This document shows, piece by piece, positions 1 to 8,146 of a DNA stretch of 12,964 nucleotides (the stretch's first letter is position 1; every line of letters begins with the position of its first letter). A model generated the notes under the pieces. It was not told where the DNA came from. It did not search any database and was given only the letters and a program-made list of their open reading frames with translations. This DNA comes from Rhodospirillaceae bacterium (GTDB lineage Bacteria; Pseudomonadota; Alphaproteobacteria; MPNO01; UBA2964). A program made the translations under genes and the position numbers. The DNA is taken from NCBI GenBank assembly GCA_002712335.1, contig PATI01000061.1, positions 2,003 through 14,966 on the forward strand. Direction: 5' to 3'.

Positions 1-2
1 CT

Positions 3-539
3 AGAAACAGAAATTTTGTTGTGCTGTCAGCGATATTGTTTATCGTCTTTTTTACTGGCCTCTGGGTGTATGAAAGTGTTTTTGGAGAAACCTCATCTTT
101 AAATCTTACTGTCGAAACTACGCTCGATGGAATTCAAAAACTTCAGTTTGCAACCATGCCCGCTGCTAACGAGCACTTATCAAAAACTGTTAGTGGCCCG
201 TATAAAAAAGGCAGCAATCCCTCAATACAGTCAAATAGTGGTCGTGTTCTCGATCGGAGCGAACCTGATAGAATCATAGACTTCAGCTCTCCAGGTGCAG
301 ATAAACTTGATATCTTATTTTATGATGAAAGTTGGATAGAGATAATGGACGCCCCTCAAAATAAACCGTTTAGAGAGATTATGACATCAGGAAGCACATT
401 GCAGGTTAGAGGTGTTGCGCCGTTTTATATCCTGGTTGCTGATGCTACAGTTGCTCGAATTAGGTTTAATGGGTTGGAAATTGAGTTGACAGATAAAATT
501 CGTATAGATAATTCAGCTAGTCTAATTTTAGGAATGTAA
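3..539 (+). CDS. rodZ: RodZ, cytoskeletal cell-shape protein (C-terminal part, cut by the window edge)
   Basis: RodZ is an inner-membrane protein that links the MreB cytoskeleton to the periplasmic wall-synthesis machinery and supports rod shape. The reading frame is open to the left edge, so the cytoplasmic helix-turn-helix part lies outside the window. A GTG at 21 falls inside the membrane segment and is not a believable start. The 178 visible residues begin with a basic stretch (RNRN) and one hydrophobic membrane helix at about residues 5-23. A low-complexity polar linker follows. The C-terminal beta domain (DUF4115 type) covers about residues 85-170, with the family pattern DESWIEI, then [19 protein letters not shown], then FNG. 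The stop lies 4 bases before the ATG of ispG, which matches the usual rodZ-ispG order and suggests translational coupling. The family call rests on both the domain pattern and the position. Confidence 0.88.
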   Translation, partial: RNRNFVVLSAILFIVFFTGLWVYESVFGETSSLNLTVETTLDGIQKLQFATMPAANEHLSKTVSGPYKKGSNPSIQSNSGRVLDRSEPDRIIDFSSPGADKLDILFYDESWIEIMDAPQNKPFREIMTSGSTLQVRGVAPFYILVADATVARIRFNGLEIELTDKIRIDNSASLILGM

Positions 540-543
540 ATTG

Positions 544-1656
544 ATGACATCGTCCAACTTTATCAAGCGAAGAAAAACTCGAAAAGTCATGGTAGGTGAT
601 GTCGCTGTTGGAGGTGATGCTCCAATTTCAGTCCAGAGTATGACCAATACTGAGACTACAGATGTACAGTCCACGGTTGCTCAAATACATCGATTGGAGA
701 AAGTTGGAGCTGATATTATCAGAGTTTCGGTGCCGACAATGGATGCAGCCGATGCTTTTAAAACGATCCGAGGACAAGTTAAAACCCCATTGGTTGCTGA
801 TATCCATTTTGATTATCGAATCGCGTTAAAGGTACTTGAATATGGAGCAGACTGTTTGAGAATTAATCCTGGGAATATTGGAAATGTCGAAAGGGTAAAA
901 GCAATCGTAGACTCTGCTAAGGATAAATCTATCCCTCTTCGTATTGGTGTGAACGCTGGTTCGTTGGGTAAATCGCTTCTTCGAAAATATAAAGAGCCAT
1001 GCGCTGAAGCCATGGTTGAATCAGCGTTAAAGCAAATAGATACACTTGATAAGCTAGATTTTCATGAATTTAAAATAAGTTTAAAAGCGTCAGAAATATT
1101 TATGACTTTAAGGGCCTGTCGGGAGCTTGCAAGGCAAGTGGACCAGCCTTTTCATTTGGGTATCACCGAAGCAGGAGGTCAGCGGTCTGGCACCGTAAAG
1201 TCGGCTATAGGCCTAGGGTCTTTGTTAATGGAAGGAATAGGGGACACTATAAGAGTATCACTTGCCTCTGACCCTGTTGAGGAGGTTAAAGTAGGTTCAG
1301 ACTTGCTTAAGGCTCTGGGCTTGAGACATCGAGGAGTGAACTTAGTGGCTTGTCCTAGTTGTTCTCGACAAAATTTTGATGTTATATCAGTAGTTAAAGA
1401 GCTCGAGACGAGATTGGAAGATATTATTACGCCTGTCGATGTCGCGATAATTGGTTGCATAGTCAACGGACCTGGTGAGGCTAAAGTGGCTGAGGTCGGC
1501 CTGACTGGTGCAAGTCCAAAAAATTTAGTGTACGTTGACGGAGTTCCTGATCATAAAATCTCCAATGCGAATCTTGTGGATGATCTAGAAGCCATGGTTC
1601 GCAAGCGTATTGAATCAAAACATGTTGAAAGCAAAGACATAATAGCAACGGATTGA
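544..1656 (+). CDS. ispG: 4-hydroxy-3-methylbut-2-enyl diphosphate synthase IspG (GcpE)
   Basis: IspG is the [4Fe-4S] enzyme of the non-mevalonate (MEP) isoprenoid pathway. It reductively converts 2-C-methyl-D-erythritol 2,4-cyclodiphosphate to HMBPP in the cytoplasm. The protein has 370 residues, the normal length for the short proteobacterial form without the extra central domain. The N-terminal TIM-barrel part shows SVQSMTNT and [10 protein letters not shown]. The C-terminal part carries the cluster cysteines Cys270 and Cys273 (in CPSCSR) and Cys305, followed by Glu312 in CIVNGPGE. These positions equal those of the E. coli enzyme. I chose the ATG at 544, which has an AGGA about ten bases upstream. 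A TTG at 541 is in frame and would add one residue. The gene lies 4 bases after rodZ and 6 bases before hisS, so it is probably part of one operon. Confidence 0.97.
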   Translation: MTSSNFIKRRKTRKVMVGDVAVGGDAPISVQSMTNTETTDVQSTVAQIHRLEKVGADIIRVSVPTMDAADAFKTIRGQVKTPLVADIHFDYRIALKVLEYGADCLRINPGNIGNVERVKAIVDSAKDKSIPLRIGVNAGSLGKSLLRKYKEPCAEAMVESALKQIDTLDKLDFHEFKISLKASEIFMTLRACRELARQVDQPFHLGITEAGGQRSGTVKSAIGLGSLLMEGIGDTIRVSLASDPVEEVKVGSDLLKALGLRHRGVNLVACPSCSRQNFDVISVVKELETRLEDIITPVDVAIIGCIVNGPGEAKVAEVGLTGASPKNLVYVDGVPDHKISNANLVDDLEAMVRKRIESKHVESKDIIATD

Positions 1657-1662
1657 TTCGGT

Positions 1663-2949
1663 ATGAAGAAACTACAAGCGATCAGAGGTATGAACGATGT
1701 CCTCCCTGATCAGTCCGTCACCTGGCAGTTTCTAGAAGACACTTTCTCAAAGGTGGTGAAACGCTTTGGCTATCAAGAAATTCGCTTCCCTATAGTCGAG
1801 CAGACACAATTATTTAAAAGGTCTATCGGTGAGGTAACCGATATTGTTGAGAAAGAAATGTACTCTTTTGATGATCGTAATGGTGTAAATCTGAGTTTGA
1901 GACCAGAAGGTACCGCTGGATGCGTGAGGGCAGGAGAGCAGCATGGATTGTTTTATAATCAACAACGAAGACTTTGGTATCAGGGGCCTATGTTCAGGCA
2001 TGAGCGGCCTCAGAAAGGGCGCTATCGTCAATTTCACCAATTTGGTGTAGAAGCCCTGGGCATGTCTGGTCCAGATATAGATGTTGAAGTTCTTCAACTT
2101 GCACATATGTTGTGGGAAGAATTAAAGTTGACAGAGCATTTGACTCTGGAAATCAACAATATAGGTAATTCTGAGGATCGTAAGGCTTATGCGAGGGCAC
2201 TAACGGAGTTTTTAACTAACAAAACCGAAATGCTCGATGAAGATGCGCTGAATCGGATGCATTCTAATCCAATGCGGATACTGGACAGTAAAAATCCGGA
2301 GGTGCAATCAGTTATTGAAACTGCACCGATTCTTTCCGATTTTCTTAGTGAAGATAGTAAATCCCATTACGCCAAATTAAAGGGTATGCTCGACGCGACT
2401 GGCGTAAATTATATTGAAAATGCAAGGCTTGTAAGAGGCCTAGATTACTACAACAATTGTGTTTATGAGTGGACGACCAGTGTTTTGGGTGCCCAAGGGT
2501 CGGTTTGTGGGGGAGGTCGCTATGATGGGCTGGTGAAGCAACTTGGTGGAAAAGACACATATGCATGCGGTTTCGCTATCGGTATGGAGCGATTGGTACT
2601 CATGTTGGATTCGTTAGAAAAAGTTCCGATCTCACAGCTTAAGCAAATTGATATATTTATAGCCACTATCGGTGCGAATTTAGTTTCAGAGAGCCTGTCT
2701 TTGGCTAATAAAATTCGTAAAGACTACCCAAACTTAGGAACTTTATGTCACTGTGGTGGTGGAAAATTTAACAGCCAACTGAAAAAAGCTTATAACTGCG
2801 GAGCAGATGTTGCGATAATTCTGGAAGAAGAATCTTGTGAAGGAAAACCAATTAATGCGAAAATCCGCCGGCTCGATGATTCAAATGAATCGAAAGTTGT
2901 TAAAATCAAAGAAATCTCGCAGGAGTTAAGAGGTTTTCTATCAATTTGA
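1663..2949 (+). CDS. hisS: Histidine--tRNA ligase
   Basis: This class II aminoacyl-tRNA synthetase charges tRNA-His in the cytoplasm. At 428 residues it is close to the usual bacterial length of about 420-430. The ATP- and histidine-binding signatures are all present: LRPEGT at 79-84, the motif 2 region with RHERPQKGRYRQFHQ at 112-126, the histidyl-specific RGLDYYN at 259-265, GGGRYDGL at 283-290, and motif 3 with GMERL at 307-311. The last 100 residues (about 326-428) form the anticodon-binding alpha/beta domain. The ATG follows the ispG stop by 6 bases with only a weak purine-rich site before it, which fits coupled translation. A gap of 121 bases follows before yfgM, where I see no tRNA, no clear promoter and no strong terminator. 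Confidence 0.97.
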   Translation: MKKLQAIRGMNDVLPDQSVTWQFLEDTFSKVVKRFGYQEIRFPIVEQTQLFKRSIGEVTDIVEKEMYSFDDRNGVNLSLRPEGTAGCVRAGEQHGLFYNQQRRLWYQGPMFRHERPQKGRYRQFHQFGVEALGMSGPDIDVEVLQLAHMLWEELKLTEHLTLEINNIGNSEDRKAYARALTEFLTNKTEMLDEDALNRMHSNPMRILDSKNPEVQSVIETAPILSDFLSEDSKSHYAKLKGMLDATGVNYIENARLVRGLDYYNNCVYEWTTSVLGAQGSVCGGGRYDGLVKQLGGKDTYACGFAIGMERLVLMLDSLEKVPISQLKQIDIFIATIGANLVSESLSLANKIRKDYPNLGTLCHCGGGKFNSQLKKAYNCGADVAIILEEESCEGKPINAKIRRLDDSNESKVVKIKEISQELRGFLSI

Positions 2950-3071
2950 GATGGTTAGGATACATTGAGGATGTTTGAGAGATAACAAATCTTTAAAGTC
3001 TCAATATATGCAGGCATCAATCTGGGTCAAAAATAATGTGTAAGGCTAAAAATCAGGCTTAGGAGTAGATT

Positions 3072-3740
3072 GTGACTTTAAACGCTGCGGAAGAAGAAAG
3101 TATAGAAGCGATAAAGAAATGGTGGAATGACAATGGCAAGCAGTTGATAGCGGCCGTGATTGTTGTATTTGGAGGTTACGGTGGTTGGTCGCTCTGGCAG
3201 AATACTGAATTAGTCGCCTCTGAAATGGCGTCAGATCTATATGAACAAATTTTAGAGATCTCGCTTGTAGAGGCTGGTGAGTCTCCTACGGAGCAAGAAA
3301 GAAGTGACATTGTCAGAATAGCGAAAGAGTTGATGGAGTCTCATAGCGACAGTGTTTATGCCCAGTACGGAGCCTTATTTGCGTCGCAACAGCATGTAAC
3401 GGATAATAATTTAGATGCAGCAGAAGAAGCTTTGGGCTGGATCCTTGAAAACCCTCAAACCGGTATTTTCGGCAATGAAGACCAAGGTTTGGTTCTAACT
3501 GTTACTTTAAGACTAGCGAGAATTGTTTTATCTAAGGGCGATGCAGAAAGAGCGCTAAAAATTGTCAATAATGTAATCCCAGGCTCATTTGAGGCAGGCT
3601 ATGCGGAATTACGGGGAGATATTTATTCTGCCTTGGGACGATACGTTGATGCTCGTGACTCTTACGTTGCGGCTCAACAAGCTGGATCGGTAAGTGAGGT
3701 TCTGCAGTTGAAATTATCTGAATTACCAGATGATCGCTAG
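3072..3740 (+). CDS. yfgM: YfgM, ancillary SecYEG translocon subunit with TPR-like periplasmic domain
   Basis: YfgM is a single-pass inner-membrane protein. In E. coli it associates with PpiD and SecYEG and helps hand secreted proteins to periplasmic chaperones. Here the 222-residue protein has a short acidic cytoplasmic tail with the family-typical ESIEAIKKWWNDNGKQL at about 9-25. One membrane helix follows at about 25-43, and then an alpha-helical periplasmic domain of TPR-like repeats (for example LRLARIVLSKGDAERAL and ELRGDIYSALGRYVDARDSY). I chose the GTG at 3072 because a strong GGAG ribosome-binding site sits at 3062-3065 at good spacing, and the family N-terminus begins there. The position between hisS and bamB is the conserved one. 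The GTG start may lower translation compared with its neighbours, though this is an inference. Confidence 0.9.
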   Translation: MTLNAAEEESIEAIKKWWNDNGKQLIAAVIVVFGGYGGWSLWQNTELVASEMASDLYEQILEISLVEAGESPTEQERSDIVRIAKELMESHSDSVYAQYGALFASQQHVTDNNLDAAEEALGWILENPQTGIFGNEDQGLVLTVTLRLARIVLSKGDAERALKIVNNVIPGSFEAGYAELRGDIYSALGRYVDARDSYVAAQQAGSVSEVLQLKLSELPDDR

Positions 3741-3758
3741 AGTGATAGGTTGAAGGTT

Positions 3759-4961
3759 ATGTATGCGAGTTTAAATATCTTACTTTATCGGATAGTTGCG
3801 CAAGTACTATTTTTAGGTTTGGTGCTCTCAGTAATGAATAGTTGTGGAATCTCGGAATGGGTTCGTAATCCTTTTGGTGATGATGAGGACCCTAGAGCGC
3901 CTGCTGAATTAACGGATATTGCATCTGAGATTACTATAAATAGAAATTGGAGAATTGATGTAGGAAACGGGCAAGGGGACAACTTTAAGAAATTAACGCC
4001 TGTGGTAGATGGAGGCTTTGTATTTGCAGCTAGTGATGACGGCGAACTCCTTGCTGTAAATAGTACTAATGGAGATTTAATGTGGCAGACTGAAATTGAA
4101 GCTGCGATCACGGGCGGAGTTGGTGCTGGTGATGGAATTGTGATGATAGGTACGGAAGAGGCGGAGTTAGTAGTATTCAATCAATCTGATGGTAAAGAAA
4201 TATGGCGAGCGCGGGTGTCTAGCGAGATTCTCTCCCAACCAAAAACTAATGGTGATATTGTTGTGGCTCAAACTGTTGATGGAAAGTTGGTCGCTTTAGA
4301 CAGAGATGATGGCCTTCAGCGCTGGACTTATGAGACAACACTCCCCGCACTTACCTTACGGGGTACATCCTCGCCTGTTCTAACTTCGGAGGGAACGGTT
4401 ATCGCAGGTTTTAGTAATGGAATACTGGTTTCTGTTGCGGCAGAGGATGGTGTTTGGAATTGGGAAGAAAGAGTTGCGGTGCCAGAAGGTCAGTATGATA
4501 TCGAGCGTGTTATCGATGTGGATGGAGAGTTACTTGTAGATGGATCTAGGATATTAGCATCAAGTTATCAAGGTAATCTGATGGCTTTTGACACTGCTTC
4601 AGGTCAAATTGTATGGGGTATGGAAGCCTCTAGTTATCATGGAATGGACCAAGGCTTTGGAAACATTTATTACAACGACGATCGGAGCCACCTTTTTGCA
4701 TTGAGGAATAATTCGAGTGATGTTGTATGGCAAAATGAAGAGCTACAGTATAGGGATTTAACGGCGCCTAAAACTATTTCTAACTATGTAGCTGTCGCAG
4801 ACTTTGAAGGTTATCTGCACCTAATTTCACAAATAGACGGACGGATTATTGGTCGAACGCGTATTGACAATGACGGTATCAGATCTAACCTTTTAGCCAA
4901 TAATGGTAGACTAATAGTATATGGTAACAGTGGGTCTTTGGTATCGCTGACCATAGAGTAA
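3759..4961 (+). CDS. bamB: Outer membrane protein assembly factor BamB (lipoprotein)
   Basis: BamB is the beta-propeller lipoprotein of the BAM complex that inserts beta-barrel proteins into the outer membrane. The N-terminus is a hydrophobic signal peptide ending in the lipobox-like MNSC, with the acylated cysteine predicted at residue 29. The next residue is Gly, not Asp, which fits outer-membrane sorting. The mature part shows repeated propeller blades of the PQQ-like type, including GDLMWQTEIEAAITGG, DGKEIWRARVSSEILSQP, DGLQRWTYE and ASGQIVWG. At 400 residues it is close to the E. coli protein (about 392). I prefer the ATG at 3759, with an AGG at 3747-3749 upstream. An in-frame TTG at 3750 would add three residues. 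The gene lies 18 bases after yfgM and 30 before der, the classic order. Confidence 0.94.
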   Translation: MYASLNILLYRIVAQVLFLGLVLSVMNSCGISEWVRNPFGDDEDPRAPAELTDIASEITINRNWRIDVGNGQGDNFKKLTPVVDGGFVFAASDDGELLAVNSTNGDLMWQTEIEAAITGGVGAGDGIVMIGTEEAELVVFNQSDGKEIWRARVSSEILSQPKTNGDIVVAQTVDGKLVALDRDDGLQRWTYETTLPALTLRGTSSPVLTSEGTVIAGFSNGILVSVAAEDGVWNWEERVAVPEGQYDIERVIDVDGELLVDGSRILASSYQGNLMAFDTASGQIVWGMEASSYHGMDQGFGNIYYNDDRSHLFALRNNSSDVVWQNEELQYRDLTAPKTISNYVAVADFEGYLHLISQIDGRIIGRTRIDNDGIRSNLLANNGRLIVYGNSGSLVSLTIE

Positions 4962-4991
4962 ACATCTAAAATATCTTCAGGCAGGTTTTTC

Positions 4992-6395
4992 ATGAGGCCA
5001 GTCATCGCTCTCGTTGGCCGACCTAATGTTGGAAAGTCGACTCTCTTTAACCGCTTAACGTCTACGAGGGACGCTATTGTTGCCAATATACCCGGGCTTA
5101 CGAGGGATAGGCAGTACGGTGAAGGTAAATATGGTGGTAAGTCTTTCATTATTGTGGATACGGGAGGTATCTCTGGGGGAGAACAGGGCATTGACAAGGA
5201 AATGGCCTCACAATCTATCCAGGCGATAGACGAAGCATCAGTATGCCTATTGCTGGTTGATGCAAAACACGGGTTAACTCCAGATGATGAAAAAATCTTT
5301 GACTACTTGCGGAAGAGTAGCAAGAAGACACATCTTGTGGTGAATAAAGTAGACGGTACTGACCCAGATCTGGCAGTTGCTGAATTTCAAAAGTTAGGGA
5401 CTCCTTCAATCTCACCTATCACGGCGACGCAAGGCCACGGTGTTAAACCTTTAATGCAAGATGTGCTGCAGGATGAGCTATTTGAGATAGAGTCAGACGA
5501 GACTTCGGATACAACTTTTGGAAGTATAAAAATAGCTGTTGCTGGAAGGCCCAATGTAGGCAAATCAACATTGGTTAATCGAATGTTGGGTGAGGAACGA
5601 GTCGTGGTTTATGATCAACCTGGAACTACCAGGGATAGTTTGTACATCCCTTTTGAGCGACGAGGTAAGTCGTACACGCTAATCGACACAGCAGGGATCA
5701 GGAAACGAGGAAAGACCAAACAAGTTGTGGAAAAATTCTCGGTCGTCAAATCACTGCAAGCAATTAGAGATTCAAATGTTGTTGTCTTGTTGATCGACGC
5801 GCGTGACGGGATTGTTGAGCAAGACTTACATCTCTTGGGGTATGTCATTGAGAGTGGCAGGGCGCTCGTGATTGCGATAAATAAGTGGGATGGCATGGAA
5901 CACGAAGAGAAAGCATTAATTAAATCTGAAATTCAGCGGCGTCTTATTTTTGTCGACTTTGCGGCTATTCATTTCATCTCAGCTCTACACGGGAGTGGTG
6001 TTGGGAAAATATATGAGTCAATCCAAGTTGCTCACGGATCGGCTAAAAACCAGCTTCCAACTAGTATGCTTACTCAAATTCTTCAGGGAGCAGTGAAAGA
6101 TCATGCCCCGCCTGTTGTTAATGGCAGAAGGATAAGGTTACGTTATGCTCATGCTGGGGGAAAGAATCCACCACGGATAATTATTCATGGTAAGCAATGT
6201 CACAAAGTCCCTAAACACTATATTCGATATCTAGAGAAGACTTTCCGTAACGCCCTAAAACTAGAGGGAACTCCTGTGAGGATAGAGATGAAGAGTGATG
6301 ATAATCCATACATTAAGATAGAAGATGGTTTATCGCAGCAAAAAGTTGCCAGGAAACGACAAATTAAAAATAATAGACAGTATTTGAAGCGGTAA
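4992..6395 (+). CDS. der: Ribosome biogenesis GTPase Der (EngA)
   Basis: Der is an essential tandem GTPase that acts in maturation of the 50S ribosomal subunit. The 467-residue protein carries two complete G domains and a KH-like C-terminal domain. Domain 1 has the P-loop GRPNVGKS at 9-16, DTGG at 56-59 and NKVD at 118-121. Domain 2 repeats GRPNVGKS at 185-192, with DTAG at 232-235, NKWD at 297-300 and a G5-like SAL at 330-332. An acidic linker (about 161-176) separates the two. The KH-like part spans about 352-440 and ends in a basic tail rich in Lys and Arg. The ATG has an AGG at 4983-4985. The gene ends the conserved cluster. The next gene starts only 3 bases after its stop, so the metabolic pair downstream is probably read from the same transcript. 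Confidence 0.98.
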   Translation: MRPVIALVGRPNVGKSTLFNRLTSTRDAIVANIPGLTRDRQYGEGKYGGKSFIIVDTGGISGGEQGIDKEMASQSIQAIDEASVCLLLVDAKHGLTPDDEKIFDYLRKSSKKTHLVVNKVDGTDPDLAVAEFQKLGTPSISPITATQGHGVKPLMQDVLQDELFEIESDETSDTTFGSIKIAVAGRPNVGKSTLVNRMLGEERVVVYDQPGTTRDSLYIPFERRGKSYTLIDTAGIRKRGKTKQVVEKFSVVKSLQAIRDSNVVVLLIDARDGIVEQDLHLLGYVIESGRALVIAINKWDGMEHEEKALIKSEIQRRLIFVDFAAIHFISALHGSGVGKIYESIQVAHGSAKNQLPTSMLTQILQGAVKDHAPPVVNGRRIRLRYAHAGGKNPPRIIIHGKQCHKVPKHYIRYLEKTFRNALKLEGTPVRIEMKSDDNPYIKIEDGLSQQKVARKRQIKNNRQYLKR

Positions 6396-6398
6396 CTT

Positions 6399-7385
6399 AT
6401 GTCTTTGACTCTTAGTAAGATTAAAGCGGCAGAGAAACGACTATCTGGAGTGGCAGTAAATACTCCCCTAGTGACCAATCGTTATGTGAATAATCGTTTG
6501 AAAGCGAATGTGTATTTCAAATTAGAAAATTGCCAACATGTTGGGGCATTTAAATTTCGGGGTGCGTACAACCGACTCGCGCAATTAGATCACGCTCAGA
6601 GAAAACTTGGTGTAGTCGCATTTTCATCGGGAAACCACGCTCAAGGCATAGCCTTAGCTGCCAATATGCTTGGTATGCAGGCAACAATTGTGATGCCTAA
6701 CGACGCGCCCCAATTAAAGCTAGAAGGAACTCTGCGCCTCGGTGCCACCGTAGTTGAATATGACCGAAATCAAGAGTCGAGAGAAGAGATCGCCGGGAAT
6801 ATAGCTGATGAAACAGGGGCTACTCTCGTGCCTGCTTTCGAAGATTTTGATGTTATGGCTGGTCAAGGAACGGCTGGTTTAGAAATTGTTAAACAGCTTA
6901 ATTTAAAAAGAGAGGAATTAGATACTTTTCTCTCACCCTGCGGTGGAGGTGGGTTGCTTGCCGGGACCTCGACCGCAATCAAGGGTACCTTACCTTCGGT
7001 TCGCATTTACGGGGTTGAGCAAGAGCAGTATGATGATCATGCACGATCAAAAGTAGCTGGACATAGAGTTCAGATTAAAGGAAATACACCAACGATGTGC
7101 GACGCTCTAATGGCTACAATCCCGGGGGAAATGACTTGGTCGGTGAATCGTGAAACTGTAGATAACTTTTTAGTGGTTTCGGAAGATTCTGTAGCCTTCG
7201 CAGTTGCTTTTGCTTTTCGGTATTTAAAATTAGTCGTAGAGCCAGGAGGAGCGGTGGGCTTGGCCGCCTTGCTTGATAAAAAAATCGATATTTCTGGCAA
7301 GACTGTCGCTGTAATATTATCTGGCGGCAATATTGACAATAAAACTTTCAACTATTGCCAGAATAAATATCCGAATCCTGAATAA
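6399..7385 (+). CDS. Fold-type II PLP enzyme, threonine/serine dehydratase-serine racemase family
   Basis: This family uses pyridoxal phosphate to eliminate water and ammonia from L-threonine, L-serine or 3-hydroxyaspartate, or to racemise serine. The 328-residue protein has Lys52 in GAFKFRGAYN as the Schiff-base lysine, SSGNHAQG at 76-83, and the phosphate-binding loop CGGGG at 181-185. VEPGGAVGLAA lies at 280-290, and SGGNID at 308-313 carries the serine that contacts the cofactor ring. There is no C-terminal ACT-like regulatory domain, so it is the short (catabolic) type, not the biosynthetic IlvA type. Glu207, Tyr211 and Asp213 fall where serine racemases hold their divalent metal ion. 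That points towards the serine racemase/hydroxyaspartate ammonia-lyase branch, but the substrate cannot be fixed from sequence alone. The gene follows der by 3 bases and precedes the amidotransferase by 20. Confidence 0.9.
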   Translation: MSLTLSKIKAAEKRLSGVAVNTPLVTNRYVNNRLKANVYFKLENCQHVGAFKFRGAYNRLAQLDHAQRKLGVVAFSSGNHAQGIALAANMLGMQATIVMPNDAPQLKLEGTLRLGATVVEYDRNQESREEIAGNIADETGATLVPAFEDFDVMAGQGTAGLEIVKQLNLKREELDTFLSPCGGGGLLAGTSTAIKGTLPSVRIYGVEQEQYDDHARSKVAGHRVQIKGNTPTMCDALMATIPGEMTWSVNRETVDNFLVVSEDSVAFAVAFAFRYLKLVVEPGGAVGLAALLDKKIDISGKTVAVILSGGNIDNKTFNYCQNKYPNPE

Positions 7386-7405
7386 TTTATATAGATTTTT
7401 GGATT

Positions 7406-8146
7406 ATGGTTGCAGAAAAGAAAATTCTCATTCTTAAGACTGGCAACACAATTAAAAGTTTACTTGACTCAGGAGAGGACTTTGAAGATTGGTTTGTTGC
7501 TTGCTCAGGGCTGTCTAAGAGTAGGTTTGTGGTTCGGTCTCTTCATTTTGGAGAGTCTTTAGTTAACCTAAGTCGCATAGTAGCAATTATTATTACTGGT
7601 TCGCCTGCGTTTATTACTGATGAAGAAGCCTGGAACTTTATTGGAGCGAGTTATATTAAAAAGGCACATGAAAGCGGTATACCAATTTTAGGGGTTTGTT
7701 ATGGGCATCAGTTGCTTGCCTGGACTTTTGGGGGCAAGGTTGGATTTAACGCAGAGGGACGAAGTATCGGAACGATACCGATAAAGCTCAAAGAGTCAGC
7801 AAAAAATGACCTATTATTCGGTGGTTTGCCAGAAAGATTTAATGTTAATGTTTCCCATCAACAATCGGTCGTTGAACTGCCATCCGAAGCAATTGAATTA
7901 GCTGTAAGCAGTTCAAATAACCTTCAAGCGTTTCGGTTTGGTGATAAAAGTTGGGGTGTTCAATTTCATCCTGAATTTTCAAAAAATATTGTCCGAAAAT
8001 ATATAGATGAGCGATCGATGACGATTAGAGAAGAAGGACTTGATCCAGAAAAGCTTGCTAGTCTAGTTTCAGACACGCCTAATAGCGTCATTTTATTTCA
8101 GAGGTTTTGTCAGTTAGCTACGGACAAGAAAGGTCAACTTAGCTAG
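7406..8146 (+). CDS. Class I glutamine amidotransferase, stand-alone
   Basis: This is a 246-residue class I (triad) glutamine amidotransferase domain without a fused synthetase. The nucleophile is Cys98 in GVCYGHQLLAW. His188 and Glu190 in VQFHPEFS complete the triad, and ITGSP at 63-67 forms the oxyanion-hole region. SHQQSVVELP at 150-159 matches the GuaA-like, single-domain amidotransferases that are often annotated only as type 1 glutamine amidotransferase. Such proteins hydrolyse glutamine to release ammonia, or cleave gamma-glutamyl compounds. No acceptor enzyme is evident here, so the substrate is unknown. The last 40 residues or so are helical and extend past the core domain. The gene sits 20 bases behind the PLP enzyme and overlaps the convergent DsbA-like gene by 8 bases at the stop codons. 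The ribosome-binding site before the ATG is weak. Confidence 0.9.
   Translation: MVAEKKILILKTGNTIKSLLDSGEDFEDWFVACSGLSKSRFVVRSLHFGESLVNLSRIVAIIITGSPAFITDEEAWNFIGASYIKKAHESGIPILGVCYGHQLLAWTFGGKVGFNAEGRSIGTIPIKLKESAKNDLLFGGLPERFNVNVSHQQSVVELPSEAIELAVSSSNNLQAFRFGDKSWGVQFHPEFSKNIVRKYIDERSMTIREEGLDPEKLASLVSDTPNSVILFQRFCQLATDKKGQLS

Noticed and set aside
2975..3004. Inverted repeat TTGAGA ... TCTCAA with 18 bases between, in the hisS-yfgM gap, possible terminator or operator.
   Set aside because: The stem has only 6 AT-leaning pairs with a long loop and no T-run after it, so chance is a sufficient explanation. No well-spaced -35/-10 pair was found in the gap either.
3008..3043. Tiny open frame of 11 codons in the hisS-yfgM gap.
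   Set aside because: No ribosome-binding site and no recognisable product; too short to support.
3785..4180. Long open frame on the minus strand opposite bamB, and similar ones opposite ispG, hisS, der and the PLP gene.
   Set aside because: They lie wholly inside well-supported genes, have low-complexity composition typical of antisense reading, and show no known motif.
3759..4961. bamB considered as a second quinoprotein enzyme because of its PQQ-like propeller repeats.
   Set aside because: The lipoprotein signal, length and yfgM-bamB-der position identify BamB; it lacks the PQQ dehydrogenase entry motif and catalytic-site motifs.
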